The notes beneath the pieces are model-generated. The model worked only from the letters and a program-made list of their open reading frames with translations, searched no databases and had not been told where the DNA came from. Below, piece after piece: positions 1 to 12,492 of a stretch of 64,000 nt of DNA. The position numbers and the translations under genes are program-made. Source of the stretch: Taxillus chinensis. Lineage: Eukaryota; Streptophyta; Magnoliopsida; Santalales; Loranthaceae. Location: assembly GCA_023512835.1 (NCBI GenBank), contig CM042091.1, forward strand, positions 42,918,107 through 42,982,106, in the 5' to 3' direction. How positions within the stretch are numbered: the first letter of the stretch is position 1; every line of letters starts with the position of its first letter.

Positions 1-2893
1 AAGGAGTGCAAAGCAAAATCCAAGGTGGTAGACAAGAGTAACAAGGACAAACCCCGACGCTCCACCTCTAAAAACTCCAAGAATAAGAGGAAGATGCTCG
101 TCTCCAAGTATGACAGTGGCACGGAAGAAGAGAAGGAATCCTCTAATGACGAGTCAACCGTAAAGGCAAATGTTTGCCCTATAACAAATATTGAGGTACC
201 TTTTATCTCTGAGCTTATAAGTAAATTAGAATATCTTACTGCTAAATGTGATCACGAAAAGAATGAGAAATTAATAATTATTCAAATGTAAAAAGACATG
301 AGTGGATAGGCTAAACGTCTTGAACTAACCATTTCCAATCTAGAAAAGGACTTAGCCAATCTTAGGAGTAAAAAGGTTTTGTATCATGATCTTAGAGCTA
401 AAAACCATTTACTCAACACCAACTTAAATGACCTAACTGTAAATTTAAATAGACTTGAAAATGAACTTGAAAAGGAAAAGAAATAAATCGTAAGTGGCTA
501 AAATCAGGGGAAATAACTTCTACGTTTAGAACTGATCCGGATAATACTCAAGTCAAACCAAGCCTAGGTTCTGAAGAATCCACCTCCACACATGTTACTA
601 AGTGCCCCTCGGACTTCACTCCTAAACTAACCAACCTATATCTTATTAGTACATTTAAACCGTTGGATGATATGTTTCGGTGGCACCATAGTATATAATT
701 ATGGAGTAGATCGATGCTGTTACTATGCTCCCCAAAGCAGTAGCACCCATTCCTAATGATGAAGGGGAGACTCCTGTAGTTAAAGTCGAAACTGTAGCAC
801 CCAGAAAGAAAGAAAAGGCTAAGGCTGACGCATCTAGGGCTAAGAGCGCGTCACTCAATCCCAAAGGATTAGGCCTTAGAGAACAAGGAGGCAAACATGT
901 AAAATCAAAGAAATTTGTTATCCCCTGTTCCCACTCTACACCATAGTGTATGCTCAATCTGTAGAGAAATAGGTCATTACCACTATGAGTGTTAGATTTT
1001 GTATGATGACTGGTTATGTAACCAAGCTCACATCAATAATAAAAACCAATTGATTAAAAAGGATTTCTCAAGCAAACCAAAGTCAAAATCCAAAAGGAGT
1101 CTTTCACCCAAGAAATCTCAAATCAGAGACTTAAAAGAATCAAACAAAGTAAAAACAATATGAAAAGCTAAAGTGCCTCACAAGGCTAACTCTAAAAATG
1201 TTGTCTTTGTTACTACTTCTCTTAACCACTCAAAATAAGTTTGAGCACCAAAAGTGTAAACTATTGTCTTGCAGGAGCATCTCTAGAATTCACTCCCAAC
1301 CCACTTGAAGTCAAAGATAAATCAAAGTAAGTGGATACTTGATAGTGGATACTCAGGACATATGACGTGTGACAAATCTCTACTCGTAAATATCACTGAC
1401 AAACGAGGACCATCTGTCTCATATGGTGGCAATAGTAAAGGTAAGACTGTGGGGTATGTCACTTTAACTAACGATTGTGTATCAATAACAAAGGTTGCAT
1501 TAGTCGAAGGTGATAAGCATAATCTACTAAGTGTCAGTAATTTATGTAACAAAGGATTCACTGTTTCATTCCTGTTCAACACCTACACAGTCGCAGAAAC
1601 TAAATCCAGAGATATTAAGTTATCTGGATCAAGAGATGAGGACATATACTCGGTGATCTTAAGAAATCATTCTTCTGGTCCTGTATGCTTCCTCACTAAA
1701 GCATCACATGAAGAAAGTTGGCCATGGCACAAGCGGTGTGCACACTTAAATTTCAAAACTTTGTCTAAATTAGCATCACTTGATTTGGTCACTGGATTTC
1801 CCAAACTTCAATACTCCATAGAATCTCTCTATCGAGAATGTTAACTTGGCAAGCAAACCAAGCATAGTTTTAAGAGCAAATCTGTTAGTTCTATAACTAC
1901 TCCACTACAACTTCTTCACATGGACCTCTGTGGTCCCATTTCAGTTGCTTCACTTACTGGTGCGAGATATACCCTTGTGGTTATCAATGATTTCACCAGA
2001 TAAATATGGGTGTTGTTCTTGAAATCCAAAGATCAAACATTTGAACATCTAGTAGATCTTTTCAACTGGATAAGCAATTCACAAGGACTGTGCATTAAAC
2101 GTATAAGGAATGATCATGGTAAGAAATTCAATTTCTCATATGTGAGATCATACTATTCTGAACAAGGCATTTAGCATAACTTTTTGTGCCCAGAACACTT
2201 CAACAAAATGGGGTTGTTAAACGTAAGAATTGCTCATTAGTCGAGGCTGATAAGGCTCTGTTAGCAGGAGCAAAGCTTTTTTTTAGTCTATGGGTTGAAG
2301 CTGTGTCCATTACTTATTATGTCCAGAATAGAACTCTAATCAACAAGTTTACCACAAAAACACCCTATGAGATGTGGAAAGGCAAAAAGCCATCTATTAC
2401 CCATCTCAAAACCTTTGGGTGTGCTTGCTATGTCTTAAACAATGGAAAAGAACCCCGAAGCAAATTTGAGCCAAAATCCGATATTAAGGTCTTTATTGGA
2501 TATTCAATGAATAACAAGGCTTATCGCATTTTCAATAAAAAACTTTTTAAAGTTAAAGAATCTATTCATGTTATATTTGATGAAACTAATCTGGATTGGC
2601 CAAGAAGAGGATCTTCAAGTTCTAACGTGCAAGATCAAACGGACTCTATCGATTATTCAAATTTCATAGACATTCCTGTCACTATCACTGACTTACCTGC
2701 TAGCACCGGTGAAGCAAGACGGGATGTTACTGATGATACAGACTATAAACCTCATTGTAACTCCGAACCAGCTAATATGGAAATCCATAAAGTCAGAGAA
2801 CCTCAAAATCCTTCTGGACTAGCTAATACAGAAAGTCACAGTGCCGAGGAACCTCAAAGTCCTTCTTGTTTGTTGACTTCTAAGCCTGATACC
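1..2893 (+). mobile_element. Ty1/copia retrotransposon, 5'-truncated and decayed (gag to integrase)
   Basis: This is the coding part of a copia-type polyprotein, readable only in pieces. The window opens inside gag, in a Lys/Ser-rich tail with an acidic block (SGTEEEKESSNDES). Stops and frameshifts fill 290-1300. A protease segment follows at 1305 (WILDSGYSGHMTCD, the active-site DSG), then the GAG-pre-integrase motif WHKRCAHLNF near 1725 and the integrase core from about 1915 (HMDLCGP, RNDHG). The integrase C-terminal half is open at 2186-2896 and carries QQNGVVKRKN and the GCACYV/FIGYS motifs. The Glu usually found in QNGxxERxN is Lys here. No reverse transcriptase belongs to this element, because sequence of a second copia element takes over at about 2893. 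It is not functional. Confidence 0.9.
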
Positions 2894-5800
2894 TGATTTA
2901 TAGACTTTAGAGCCACTCATCACATGATTGGTAATTCTAAATTATTATCCTCTTTTCAATCTACGACTCCTAAACCATCTCATCCAATTATCTTTGCTGA
3001 TGGTTCACAAACCTCTATCACTGGAACGGGAGCGACGAACTTAAGCCCATCTCTTTCCCTTCCAACCGTTTTGCATTTACCTCACTCACCATATAACTTA
3101 TTATCTGTTAACTCCTTGACTAAAGCTTTCAATTATTCTATAACCTTTTCATCTTCTGGTTGTATTTTTAAGATCTGAAGACTAGACAAATGATTGGTGG
3201 GGGAACTGAAGTTAATGGTCTTTATTACTTCGATCGCACTATTCATTCTGTTGCCACTATGGTTGCCTGTGGTTCCTATGATCACTTCCGATTGCACTGT
3301 CGCTTAAGATATCCTTCTTGCAGTAAACTTCAGTTTATGTCACCCTTTGCTATTTTTGTTAAGTTTCCATGTAAACTTGTGAGTTAGGTAAACACCATCG
3401 TGTCTCTTTTCCTTGCCGTCAAATCAATCGGGTGACCAAACCGTTTGAATTAGTTCACTCTGATATATGGGACCCCTTTCCTATATCAACTTCTTTCGGT
3501 TTCAAGTATTTTTGTCACATTTATGGATGATTATTCTCGCATGACTTGGTTATATTTAATGAAAAATCGGAGTGAAGTTTTCTCTTGTTTTCAGCAATTT
3601 TATTATAAAATTCAAAATCAATTTTAGGTCTCTATTAAATACTTGTGATCTGATAATGTCGAGGAGTATCTGAGTACCTCTTCTGGGTTTTAATCCTTTC
3701 ATGTCTCCCATAGTATTGTGTATCAAACTTCTTGTTCCTATACTTCTCAACAAAATAGAGTTACTAAACGGAAAAATCGTCATTTACTTGATGTTGCCCG
3801 ATGTTTGATTTTACATATTCGACTTTCTAAATCTTTCTAGGGTTTTGCAATTCTTACAGCTTGTTATTTGATTAACCATATTCCCTCGTCTGTCCTCCAT
3901 GGATGGGTTCTCTACTCCATTCTTCATTCCGATGTTCCCATGTTTTTCCCTTCCACTTCATGTCTTTGGTTGTGTTTGTTTTGTGTAGTGCCTTGGACCT
4001 AGTCACGATAAGTTGGATCCTCGCTCTATTAAGTGTGTTTTCATTGGCTATTCTCGCACTTAGAAAGTTTATCGATGTTATGATCCCTTAACTGGTCGCA
4101 TCTATGTCTTCGCTGATGTCACTTTTCATGAGGATAAATCCTATTATGCTTCTTCCTCACATAATCAACCTGCTCATCTGGTTATTCCGTCCCCCGTTCC
4201 TCCAATGGTCTCCTCTCCTGAGTCAGTTTCCATTGATTCGAGTCTCCCACCTTGTGACCGCTTCACTGGACACACATATCATCATTAGCTTTAAGCTCTT
4301 GAAGTCCCCCCCTACATTAATAAATGCCTCGTCTTCCGGTCTGACTCAAGGCCATGACCTTCCTATTGCTCAATGTGTTGGTCATCCTCTTGAGCATTTT
4401 GTTTCTTATACTGGTCATGTCCGCTCTCAGTATCTTATGTCTTACTTTGTTTCCATTGCCAAGTTATCCCCTTGTTTCTTTGCTTTTGTTTCTTTTGTTT
4501 CATCTTTGGTTGTGCCTCGCAGTGTTACTGAAGCTCTTACTCATCCTGAGTGGCACCAAGCCATGAATGATGAGATACAGGCTCTTCATACTAATACCAC
4601 ATGGGATCTCACTCAGTTACCCGCTAATAAACATGTTGTTGAGTGCTGATGGGCTTTCACTGTGAAGGTTCATCCTAATGGTTCCCTTGAGCGATTGAAG
4701 GCTTGCTTGGTAACTAAGGGATATACTCAGGTTTATGGTGTTGACTATGATGATACTTTTTCTCCTGTCACCAAGATTTTGTTCGTTCGAGTGTTCATTT
4801 CCTTAGCTATTCATTATGGATGGGCCCTCCATCAACTTGACGTCAAAAATGTCTTTCTCCACGATGACTTTGCTGAGGAGGTCTATATGGAGCAACCACC
4901 TAGTTTTGTTACTCAGGAGAAGCATCTGGTATGTCGTCTTTGAAAGGTTCTCTATGGGTTGAAACAGTCTCCACGGGCCTGGTTTGGATGCTTCAATACT
5001 GCTCTCATTCGCTTTGGCCTTCGGCCATGTGAGGTTGATCATTCTTTGTTTAGCTCCTCTTACGCTGTCGGTTGTGTTCTCTTAGTTGTATATGTTGATG
5101 ATATTGTTATTACAGGTAGTGACAAGGATAGCATTCAACATTTGTAGCTATTTCTCCAGGTTAAGTTTTGCATCAAAGATATTAGTCGTTTGGGCTATTT
5201 CTTGGGAATAGAAGTGGTTTACTCTGGTTCCTTTATCTCTTTGTTGTAACGAAAATATGTGATGGATATACTTGATGAGGTTGGATACTTAGGAGTTAAA
5301 CCTGTTGCTTCTCCTATGGATCCTAATATCCGATTAGATGGTGATTTGTTCATAATTCTACTCAATATCAAAGATTAGTTGGTAAGTTAAACTATTTTAT
5401 AGTTACCAGACCTAATATCTCCTTTGTTGTAAGTACCGTAAGCCAGTTTATGTGTGCTCCTTGCACTACCCACTAGACTGCAGCATTACGGATTGTCAAG
5501 TACTTAAAGGGAGCACCAGGACGAGGTCTTCTGTTTACCAAGCAGGGTAATCTCGATATTCATGGTTATTCTAATGCTAACTGGGCAGGATGTCCAATTG
5601 ATAGAAGATTCATTATTGGTTATTGTGTGTTTCTTGGTGGAAATCTTATAACATAGAAAAGTAAAAAATAACATGTGGTGTCAAGATCTAGTATAGAGGC
5701 TGAGTACAAAGTAATGGCACATGTAAAGGAGAACTAACGTGGTTGACAATGTTGTTGTCAGGAATTGGCTTAACTTCTTTGCGCTCCACAATGTTGCATT

Positions 5801-6043
5801 ATGATAATCAGTCTACTATTTATATTGCTTCTAATCTGGTGTTTCATGAAAAGACAAAGCATATTGAAGTTAATTGTCATTTTGTGCGTGAGAAAGTGCA
5901 AAACAATGCAATTGAGCTTACGCACATCTAAACTAAACATCAACTTGCTAATCTCTTTACTAAGTCTTTAAGGGGAACTCGTGTACATCAACTTTGTAAC
6001 AAGTTGGGGATATCTGACATATATGCTCCAACTTGAGGGGGAG
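2894..6043 (+). mobile_element. Second Ty1/copia retrotransposon, 5'-truncated (protease to RNase H and PPT)
   Basis: It begins inside the protease (IDFRATHHMIGNSKLL, a decayed DSGATxHM motif at about 2898-2945). It continues through integrase (ELVHSDIWDPFP near 3445), a long variable linker, and reverse transcriptase from about 4530 (EWHQAMNDEIQAL, RLKACLVTKGYTQ, QLDVKNVFLHDD). The catalytic YVDD box is intact (VYVDDIVITGSD, about 5090-5120). RNase H lies at 5560-5930 (SSIEAEY-like, YDNQSTIYIASN). Many stops and shifts separate the open pieces. A purine tract, TTGAGGGGGAG at 6033-6043, marks the 3' end of the internal region directly before the LTR. Confidence 0.9.
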
Positions 6044-6345
6044 TGTTAAAATGGTATTTACTATATAGAGTTTTATCATATCTAACATATGTTATGTTAT
6101 ATGTATGAGTGTTGGAAATCATGTATTATTAAGAAAAGAAAAGACATACATGTCTTTTACAGCACAGAATTGGCCCAAGCTTTCTCATTAGGGGACAAAC
6201 TCTAAGGTTCAAAAATTAAAAATGCCTATATTTGAAGAAGCAAATGTGCATGGATGGTTATATCGGGTAAAATAGTGTTTCACTCTTAATAGTCTGTCAG
6301 ACAAAGAAAAGTTGGCTGCAAAGGGTGTTTGCTTGGAGGACAAGA
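6044..6345 (+). repeat. 3' LTR start of the second copia element (truncated)
   Basis: TGTTAAAATGG follows the polypurine tract at once, as expected for a copia 3' LTR. The sequence is AT-rich with a short CATGT/ACATG-rich stretch around 6115-6150. The matching 5' LTR is absent and the right boundary cannot be fixed. It probably ends where a gypsy LTR begins at 6346. Confidence 0.6.
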
Positions 6346-6705
6346 TATAAAGACCCGTATTTGAGTAGTGATGAGAGATAAACATTCTAGGTGGCTGAAA
6401 ACATTTGGATAATATTATGTTCGTCGATGTTTAATGATACTTGGGTCTGATTTTGGGTCAGGGCCCCGAAAGGCTCATTGGTTAACTTTTTAAAGATTTA
6501 TTAGTTGACATTGTGTTTGAGCAGTCAATTAGATTAGAAAACATCTGGATAGTGATATGCTTATCATTTTAAGCATTTTGATTGTTTGAGATCGATTTGG
6601 ATTTGTGACCCCGGGAGGTCAGTTATTATTTTAGAGGTTGATTAAGTAAAAAAAGAGACAATAATATAAGTAGATGAAAAAGAGAGAGCTTCCACGTTAC
6701 ACTAT

Positions 6706-7986
6706 TGATGGTCCCTTGGAGCCTAAAGGGGGGGGGGGTGAATAGGCTCTTATTCAAACTCTTTCTTTTCTCTCAAGACACAAAGACTTATCTAGTTTAA
6801 GTGATAGAATCACTCATGGAAGATAACCAGATAGTGGAAGTATTTTGTTTTATTATCACAAGGTGATTACAACAAAATAGAAGCAAACACTCTCTTACAC
6901 TCTGTTTACAACAATGAACTCACACGCTAGCCAAGTTCCTATCCTTTTTTTTGTTTTCACTTAAGCTCACTTTTCATGAAGTATAAGTATGAATATTTAT
7001 ACAAAACATTCCTAAAAGACAACCTTGGAACTTGAAGTTCCGGAATGCGTTCCGCACTAACTATCCCTCGGTAATCTGTCTGCCTTGACTGCTGCGGATT
7101 GTGGAGCTCAAGATCTTGGATTTGAAGAGTATAAGTGTCTTTGTGAGTTCCGAGATACAATTAAGGTTGTGTCCACATATCCGGATGATCCACGTGTAAG
7201 ATTCTTCTTGATCTAAATGCATTCGTCTTACATCGGGACAAGACGAGCCGATAACTTTAAATGCGGTTTTGTTGGAGCGATGTCTTCTTGGTCCGGTGTA
7301 ATTTTCCTTACTCCGTAGTTAATGAAGCTCGGAACCTTACTCCGTGTCAGTGGTTGCTTACTCCGTATCTATTCAATACTGGAATCCTTAGTCCGTGTCA
7401 GCGCTTCCTTACTCCGCATGTAAGTTCCTTACTCCGCATGTAGGTTCCTTACTCCGCATGTAAGTTCCTTACTCCGTGTGTAAGTTCCTTACTCCATATG
7501 TAAGTTCCTTACTCCGCAAGTAAGTTCCTTACTCCGTATGTAAGTTCCTTACTCCGCATGTAAGTTCCTTACTCCGTATGTAAGTTCCTTACTCCGTGTG
7601 TAAGTTTCTTACTCCGGGCGAGTAATAAGTCCGGATTCCTTACTCCGCATCTGGTTTCTTTACTCCGCATCTATTTTCTTTACTCCGCATCTATTTTCCT
7701 TACTCCGCACTTATTTTCCTTACTCCGCACTTATCCTTTAAGTTCTTAGTCCGTAGGATTGTTCCTTATTCCGTATGTATTTGTTACTTGGTTATTTACC
7801 AAGTGTTTGACGACACTAACTCTTGTCCGGATCAGGATTATGTATCCTGTCCTTAGCTTTGCTCTCACGAGTGCACCTTCGGATTAGTGACATACCTTCT
7901 GCAATGATCAAATAAACACAAAAGATCTCAGATCAAATTACATAAGGCTTTATCAGCATTATCCAAATTCTGGGTTTGATCCAACA
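6706..7986. mobile_element. Solo LTR (1,281 bp) with ACTAT target duplication
   Basis: The insert begins TGATGGTCCC and ends GATCCAACA. The ends are short inverted repeats (TGATGG against CCAACA) of TG...CA form. Perfect 5-bp duplications ACTAT flank it at 6701-6705 and 7987-7991. The related gypsy LTR at 46670 continues across this point without the insert, so the empty site is visible. A run of 11 G followed by GTGAATAG lies near the left end (about 6728-6746). From memory this resembles sequence near the ends of SIRE/Maximus-type copia LTRs, but the lineage is uncertain. No internal coding region remains. Confidence 0.8.
7310..7770. repeat. 20-bp tandem repeat, CTTACTCCG family
   Basis: Ten near-identical 20-bp units run from 7421 to 7620, consensus TAAGTTCCTTACTCCGYRTG. 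They are flanked on both sides by degenerate, irregularly spaced copies of CTTACTCCG out to about 7310 and 7770. The array lies wholly inside the solo LTR. Its regular centre and decayed edges fit replication slippage. No coding role is evident. Confidence 0.9.
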
Positions 7987-8002
7987 ACTATCATGTTCGT
8001 AC

Positions 8003-8007
<5 letters not shown>

Positions 8008-8039
<32 letters not shown>
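8008..8039. repeat. (GA)n microsatellite
   Basis: About 16 uninterrupted GA dinucleotides inside the gypsy LTR, just right of the solo-LTR insertion. Confidence 0.9.
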
Positions 8040-8043
<4 letters not shown>

Positions 8044-9615
8044 GAGCCTTGGTGATTTGGAGCGATTGGAGCTCGTGGTTCTCAAAGAACCATTCCATAT
8101 AGGTGTTCCTAGCACTTGTCCTTAATTATCTCCTTAGATATGCATGATTAAAGCATGATTTTATGAGGTTAATATGAACCCTAGGGAATTAGGAAAAATT
8201 AGAATTTGAGCGTTAAACCTTGAATACTTAGGTTGTTTGGTAGCCTAATGTGGCCAGAGAATGTTCAAAACCCATGATAGGGATGAATTAATGCTTAGAA
8301 ATGAGGATTTAACTGGTATAACTGGATTACGAGATGAAACTAGGGTGAACGCAGTCGACAGATCACATCGAGAGAGTAGCTCAAGAGTCGAGCCAACCTC
8401 GAACAAAGCATCAAGCGTGGTACTTCGAGTAGATCATAATGTCGATCAAGCTCGAGCTGAGCCTCAAGTAGGGAGCTTCGTGTAGAAAGTTTGTGTGTTG
8501 CCCGAGTTTAGTATTGTCGAGCATCGAGCATCAAGCGTTGAGTATCGAGCATGGGTCTTGAGCAATTGGGCAGTTTTGTTCTGGTGCAGTCACCAGTGGT
8601 CCAAAAGCTTTATAGCCCACGTTTTGAGGTATAAAATAAATCTTTATGCCTTTTTAAGGGTACTAGATATTAGTGCTTGCTTGGCATAACACGTTAGATG
8701 ATGTGAACACGGTTCTAAATCTAGCGCTCCTCATAATTTTCAGAGGCTTGGTGGGTGGCTGTTTTGCTAGTATTCAGTGGTTAAACTAGTATATTTAGCA
8801 GTTGAGCTTTTGTTGGCCGGTGGATGTGGCCCCCTGAATTAAGGTACCCTTGAGTTGGGTGTGACCCTTGAGTTGGGTGTAGTGGGCTGAGGCCTGAGAT
8901 CAACTCTTGGTGAGCTAGTATTGTACCTTGTTGGGTAAGACAACTATTAGGCTATTGTAAGACAAGATGAGGCCTGGGTTGAGCTGTTGAGTTCATGGTG
9001 CTAGGGCTAAGTGCCCTAAGGTGAGGATCCTCATGAGGATCGTGGACAAGTTGACTCATGTTATGGATAGGCTAGATCCTGATGTTTGTTTGCAGGCTAA
9101 GTCATGATGATTGTGCACACTACACAACACACGAATACACTGAACATGTAGTATAGACTTATATGTTTTGCATGGTAAAGTGATGTGGAGTTATAGGATC
9201 ACCTACTAAGCTTGTAGCTCACCCTTACTTTATTGTTTATTCCTTTTAGGTGTGACTCGAGACTAGTACAGGACTTTCTTTCAAGAAGACGTGCCTACTA
9301 CTCTAATGTATGATACAATACTATATTTTGTATTAATTTTGTGTTATATCATAAATATGGATCCATGGACAGTTGTATTTGCACACTGTTTGTGATGTGA
9401 TGTATGTATAACTATTTGACATATTGTATGTATGCTGATATATGAAAAAGTATAAGATTCCCTTTGATGTATGACTGTACAAATTTGCAAGATTGAGACA
9501 GCACCCGTAGTGTAGTCTCTTTTGGTGCTTGTCGCCAACCCCTTGGTCCTTTGGGTGCGAGTAAGGGGAAGTCACGTTCTTGGTTCCGACTTCCTTGAAA
9601 TTTGAGGGCGTGACA

Positions 9616-10138
9616 CAAGATGCTAACATGGTTCCAGTGGTGTGAATAGTGTTGTGGAGTGAGTTCAAGGATCAACTATTAGCACGTTTAGAACCACTCA
9701 AGTGGGGGACATCTATGCACAATTTGTAGCTTTAACCCAAGACTAAACGGTAACAGAATTTCCAAAGCAGTATCTAAAGGCACCTTTATGAAAGGGTTAA
9801 AGTCGGATATACAGGAAACCCTCCATTTATTACGCTCGCAAGGAATCGAAGAGATAATGGAGCTAACATAAATGATTGAAGATGAAAATGCGACATAGCA
9901 TGGCCAAAGACTAATCCCATGGGATTTTCACCTTGTCTAAACCTACCACCAAGGGGCAAGAATTCAAATGCAAGGGGTCCGTGAGCTACTCCGAAGGAGA
10001 TCGTTAGTGTAACGTGTCCAAGAGAACGTTCAAATGCCTCACCAAGACTTAGGTTTAGGACACGAGGGTCAAGGGAATGTGTTTCTGATGTGATGAGAAG
10101 TTTTCTTTGGGGCACCATTGTAAAGACTGCACACTACA
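9616..10138 (+). pseudogene. Gypsy gag remnant with CCHC zinc knuckle, interrupted
   Basis: The reading frame is broken but recognisable. The 9718-9900 region reads as a retrotransposon gag domain (GLKSDIQETLHLLRSQ, then IEEIMELT and MIEDENAT) with in-frame stops. At about 10080-10135 a gypsy zinc knuckle reads CF-stop-CDEKFSLGHHCKDC, that is C-x2-C-x4-H-x4-C with one codon turned into a stop. The sequence is then cut by the hAT-like insertion at 10139 and resumes after 12770. Confidence 0.75.
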
Positions 10139-10534
10139 TAGAGATGGCAATCGGGTGGGGCGGGGCGGGTTTTGGGTTGCCCCGTCCCCATCCCCGATAA
10201 CGAAATTCTGCCCCATCCCCGCCTCGTGCCCCGACGGGTAATAAATTTTCTGCCCCATCCCCGCCCTGTCGGGGCACGGAGCGGGGTGGGGATTCCCCGC
10301 CAACAAGCACCCAAGTCCAGACACAGCACAAGCCCACATGCTAAAGCTACGCACCCCAACTAACCCCCCACCCACGCCCGCACGCCCAGCAGCCACCACC
10401 GCCACACACGGTCACGCCCGCACGCGCCCAGCGGCGGCCGCCCGCCCCCTGGCTAACCCCCCCACCCACGCCCGCACACGCCCATCAACAACCCACCCCC
10501 CCCCCTCGGCCCGAAAATCAAGCAAAATAAATTG

Positions 10535-10610
10535 CTTGTACTAAGTTTCAAACCCAGGACCTCCTCTTTAGATGTGCTGCTGCCAAACCATTAGGCTAAC
10601 TTTATTTTGT
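10535..10610 (-). other. tRNA-like (pol III box A/B-like) segment in the left arm
   Basis: Read on the minus strand this contains TAGCCTAATGGTT, resembling a tRNA box A, and GGTCCTGGGTTTGAAAC, resembling box B (GGTTCGAANCC), about 45 bp apart. The mirror copy is at about 12428-12490 on the plus strand. It is not a full tRNA gene. It may be an internal SINE-derived piece or a chance likeness preserved by the foldback. Confidence 0.4.
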
Positions 10611-12427
10611 TGTTTAAATTTATGTAAATGATATATATACTTGTCATATCACATATAATTACTAATAATAATAAAAATAATAAATTTAATTATTAATATT
10701 ATTAATTATAATAATAATAATATTAATAAAGAGTACATACTTTATTTTAAAAAATAATAATTACAAAGTATATATATATTTGTATTATAATAGAAACTAA
10801 ATATACTATTACTATTTTGATATAAAATACAAACTAATTAGATTCAAATTCAGTTTTAAATTTATTAATAAGTTGATCCAATCAAATATTATTTGATTGA
10901 AAATATATTAATATTTAAACTAATAATATCATTTACATGTTTTATTACTTTTAATTTAAATATTAGATACATACTATCAAAAGTTGAAATCACTCTCACA
11001 ATACATGACTCATATCATGAATAAAATAATTTGTAGATGGACATTAATTAGATTCAAATTTAGTTTTAAAAAAATTAATATGTTGGTTTAATACTAAATA
11101 ATCTAATTAAATATTATTTAGTCGAATAATTATAATATTACTTATGTCATACGTAATATGCTAGTTCATACTAGTAATTATAAGATTACTTTGTATTTTA
11201 TACTAAATATAATATTATTTATATGTCACATTTAAAGTATATACACTAATTATGTAAACATAGTAACAATAATCATCTATGACATATATAATTATCAACA
11301 AACTCTCTGACATTAATTATTAGATTTTAGATACTCAATAATTATCATCTTACTTATGTTATATATGTTATATATGATATATATAGTTGTATAATTGTCA
11401 CTATATATAAACATTTATAAATTATAATCAATAAGTAATAACTTGAATATCGAATAGTAATAATTTAAATAATGCAATTATCATTGGTAATAAATGATAA
11501 CACATTAGTGAAAAACTAATTAATATAATTATATAACATAGTTATCATATTATTTTTGTTATAAGTAGTACAATATTATGAAAAGTCATGTTTCTCAAAC
11601 TTGTTTTCCTTAATGTAATAAAAACTTGTTTTTGTTATAAGTAATACAATAATATGATTATTTTTGGATAACACTAATTATTGAGTGTAAGTGTATATAT
11701 ATTCTTTGGTATGATAAGTATATCTATACTATTATAATTATAATTAATGTTATTAGTTAATTAAACAATAATAACAGGTTTGATATACTAAAAAATACAT
11801 GGTGAGAGTGAGTTTTGTCTTTTGATAATATGTATTCAATATTTGGGTTAAAAGCTTAAGTAATAAATCATGTAAATGATATTACAAGTTCATATATAAA
11901 TGTATTTATCAATCAAATAATACTTGATTTAATCATTTAGATTTAAATCAACATATTAATAATTTTAAAACTAAATTTTAATCAAATTAATATTACTAGT
12001 ATCCTAATTTACTTTATGCGTGATAGTCATACACGGTGAGATTGAATTTTGAGTTTTTTAACATTTGATAGTATGTAATTCATATTTAAATTAAAAATAA
12101 TAAAATATGTAAATGATATTAATAATTTAAATATTAATATATTTTCAATCAAATAATATTTGATTGGATCATCTAATCATAAATCAACTTATTAATAAAT
12201 TTAAATCTAATTAATTTATATTTTATATTAAAATAGTAATAGTACATTTAGTTTTTATTATAATACAAATATTTATATTTTGTAATCACTTTTTAAAAAA
12301 TAAAGTATGCACTCTTTATTAATATTAATATTATTATCATTAATAATAATAATATTATGATTATTATTATTATTTATATGTGATATGATGAGTATATATA
12401 TCATTTACATAAATTTAAACAACAAAA

Positions 12428-12492
12428 TAGAGTTAGCCTGGTGGTTTGACAGCTGCACATGCAAGGGGGAGGTCTTGGGTTCAAAACTTAGT
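12428..12492 (+). other. tRNA-like segment in the right arm
   Basis: Plus-strand mirror of the left-arm segment: TAGCCTGGTGGTTTGAC followed by GGTCTTGGGTTCAAAAC. A similar pair of motifs occurs in the shorter relative at 36066-36123. Confidence 0.4.

Larger units (their letters stand above)
6346..9615 (+). repeat. Ty3/gypsy 5' LTR, split by a nested solo LTR
   Basis: The start TATAAAGACCCGTATTTG corresponds to TGTAAAGACCCG at 46670, where a second copy of this LTR lies. The two copies align along 6346-6700 with 46670-47035, and along 7992-8300 with 47036-47340. The end, GAGGGCGTGACA at 9604-9615, is a typical gypsy LTR terminus. It is followed by a degenerate primer-binding site (ACATGGTTCCAG), then by gag. 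Without the insertion at 6706-7986 the LTR is about 1.98 kb. A degenerate GTCGAG/TCGAGC-rich stretch (8340-8560) sits where the other copy also has a GTCGA-rich stretch. Confidence 0.75.

Noticed and set aside
7261..7443. 60-codon ORF in the solo LTR
   Set aside because: It reads through the CTTACTCCG repeat and has no domain.
7421..7620. CRISPR-like array
   Set aside because: Units are contiguous without spacers and the genome is a plant; it is a minisatellite.
10055..10544. Cluster of overlapping Pro/Gly/Arg-rich ORFs on both strands
   Set aside because: They fall in the GC-rich subterminal repeats of the hAT-like element; composition alone keeps the frames open.
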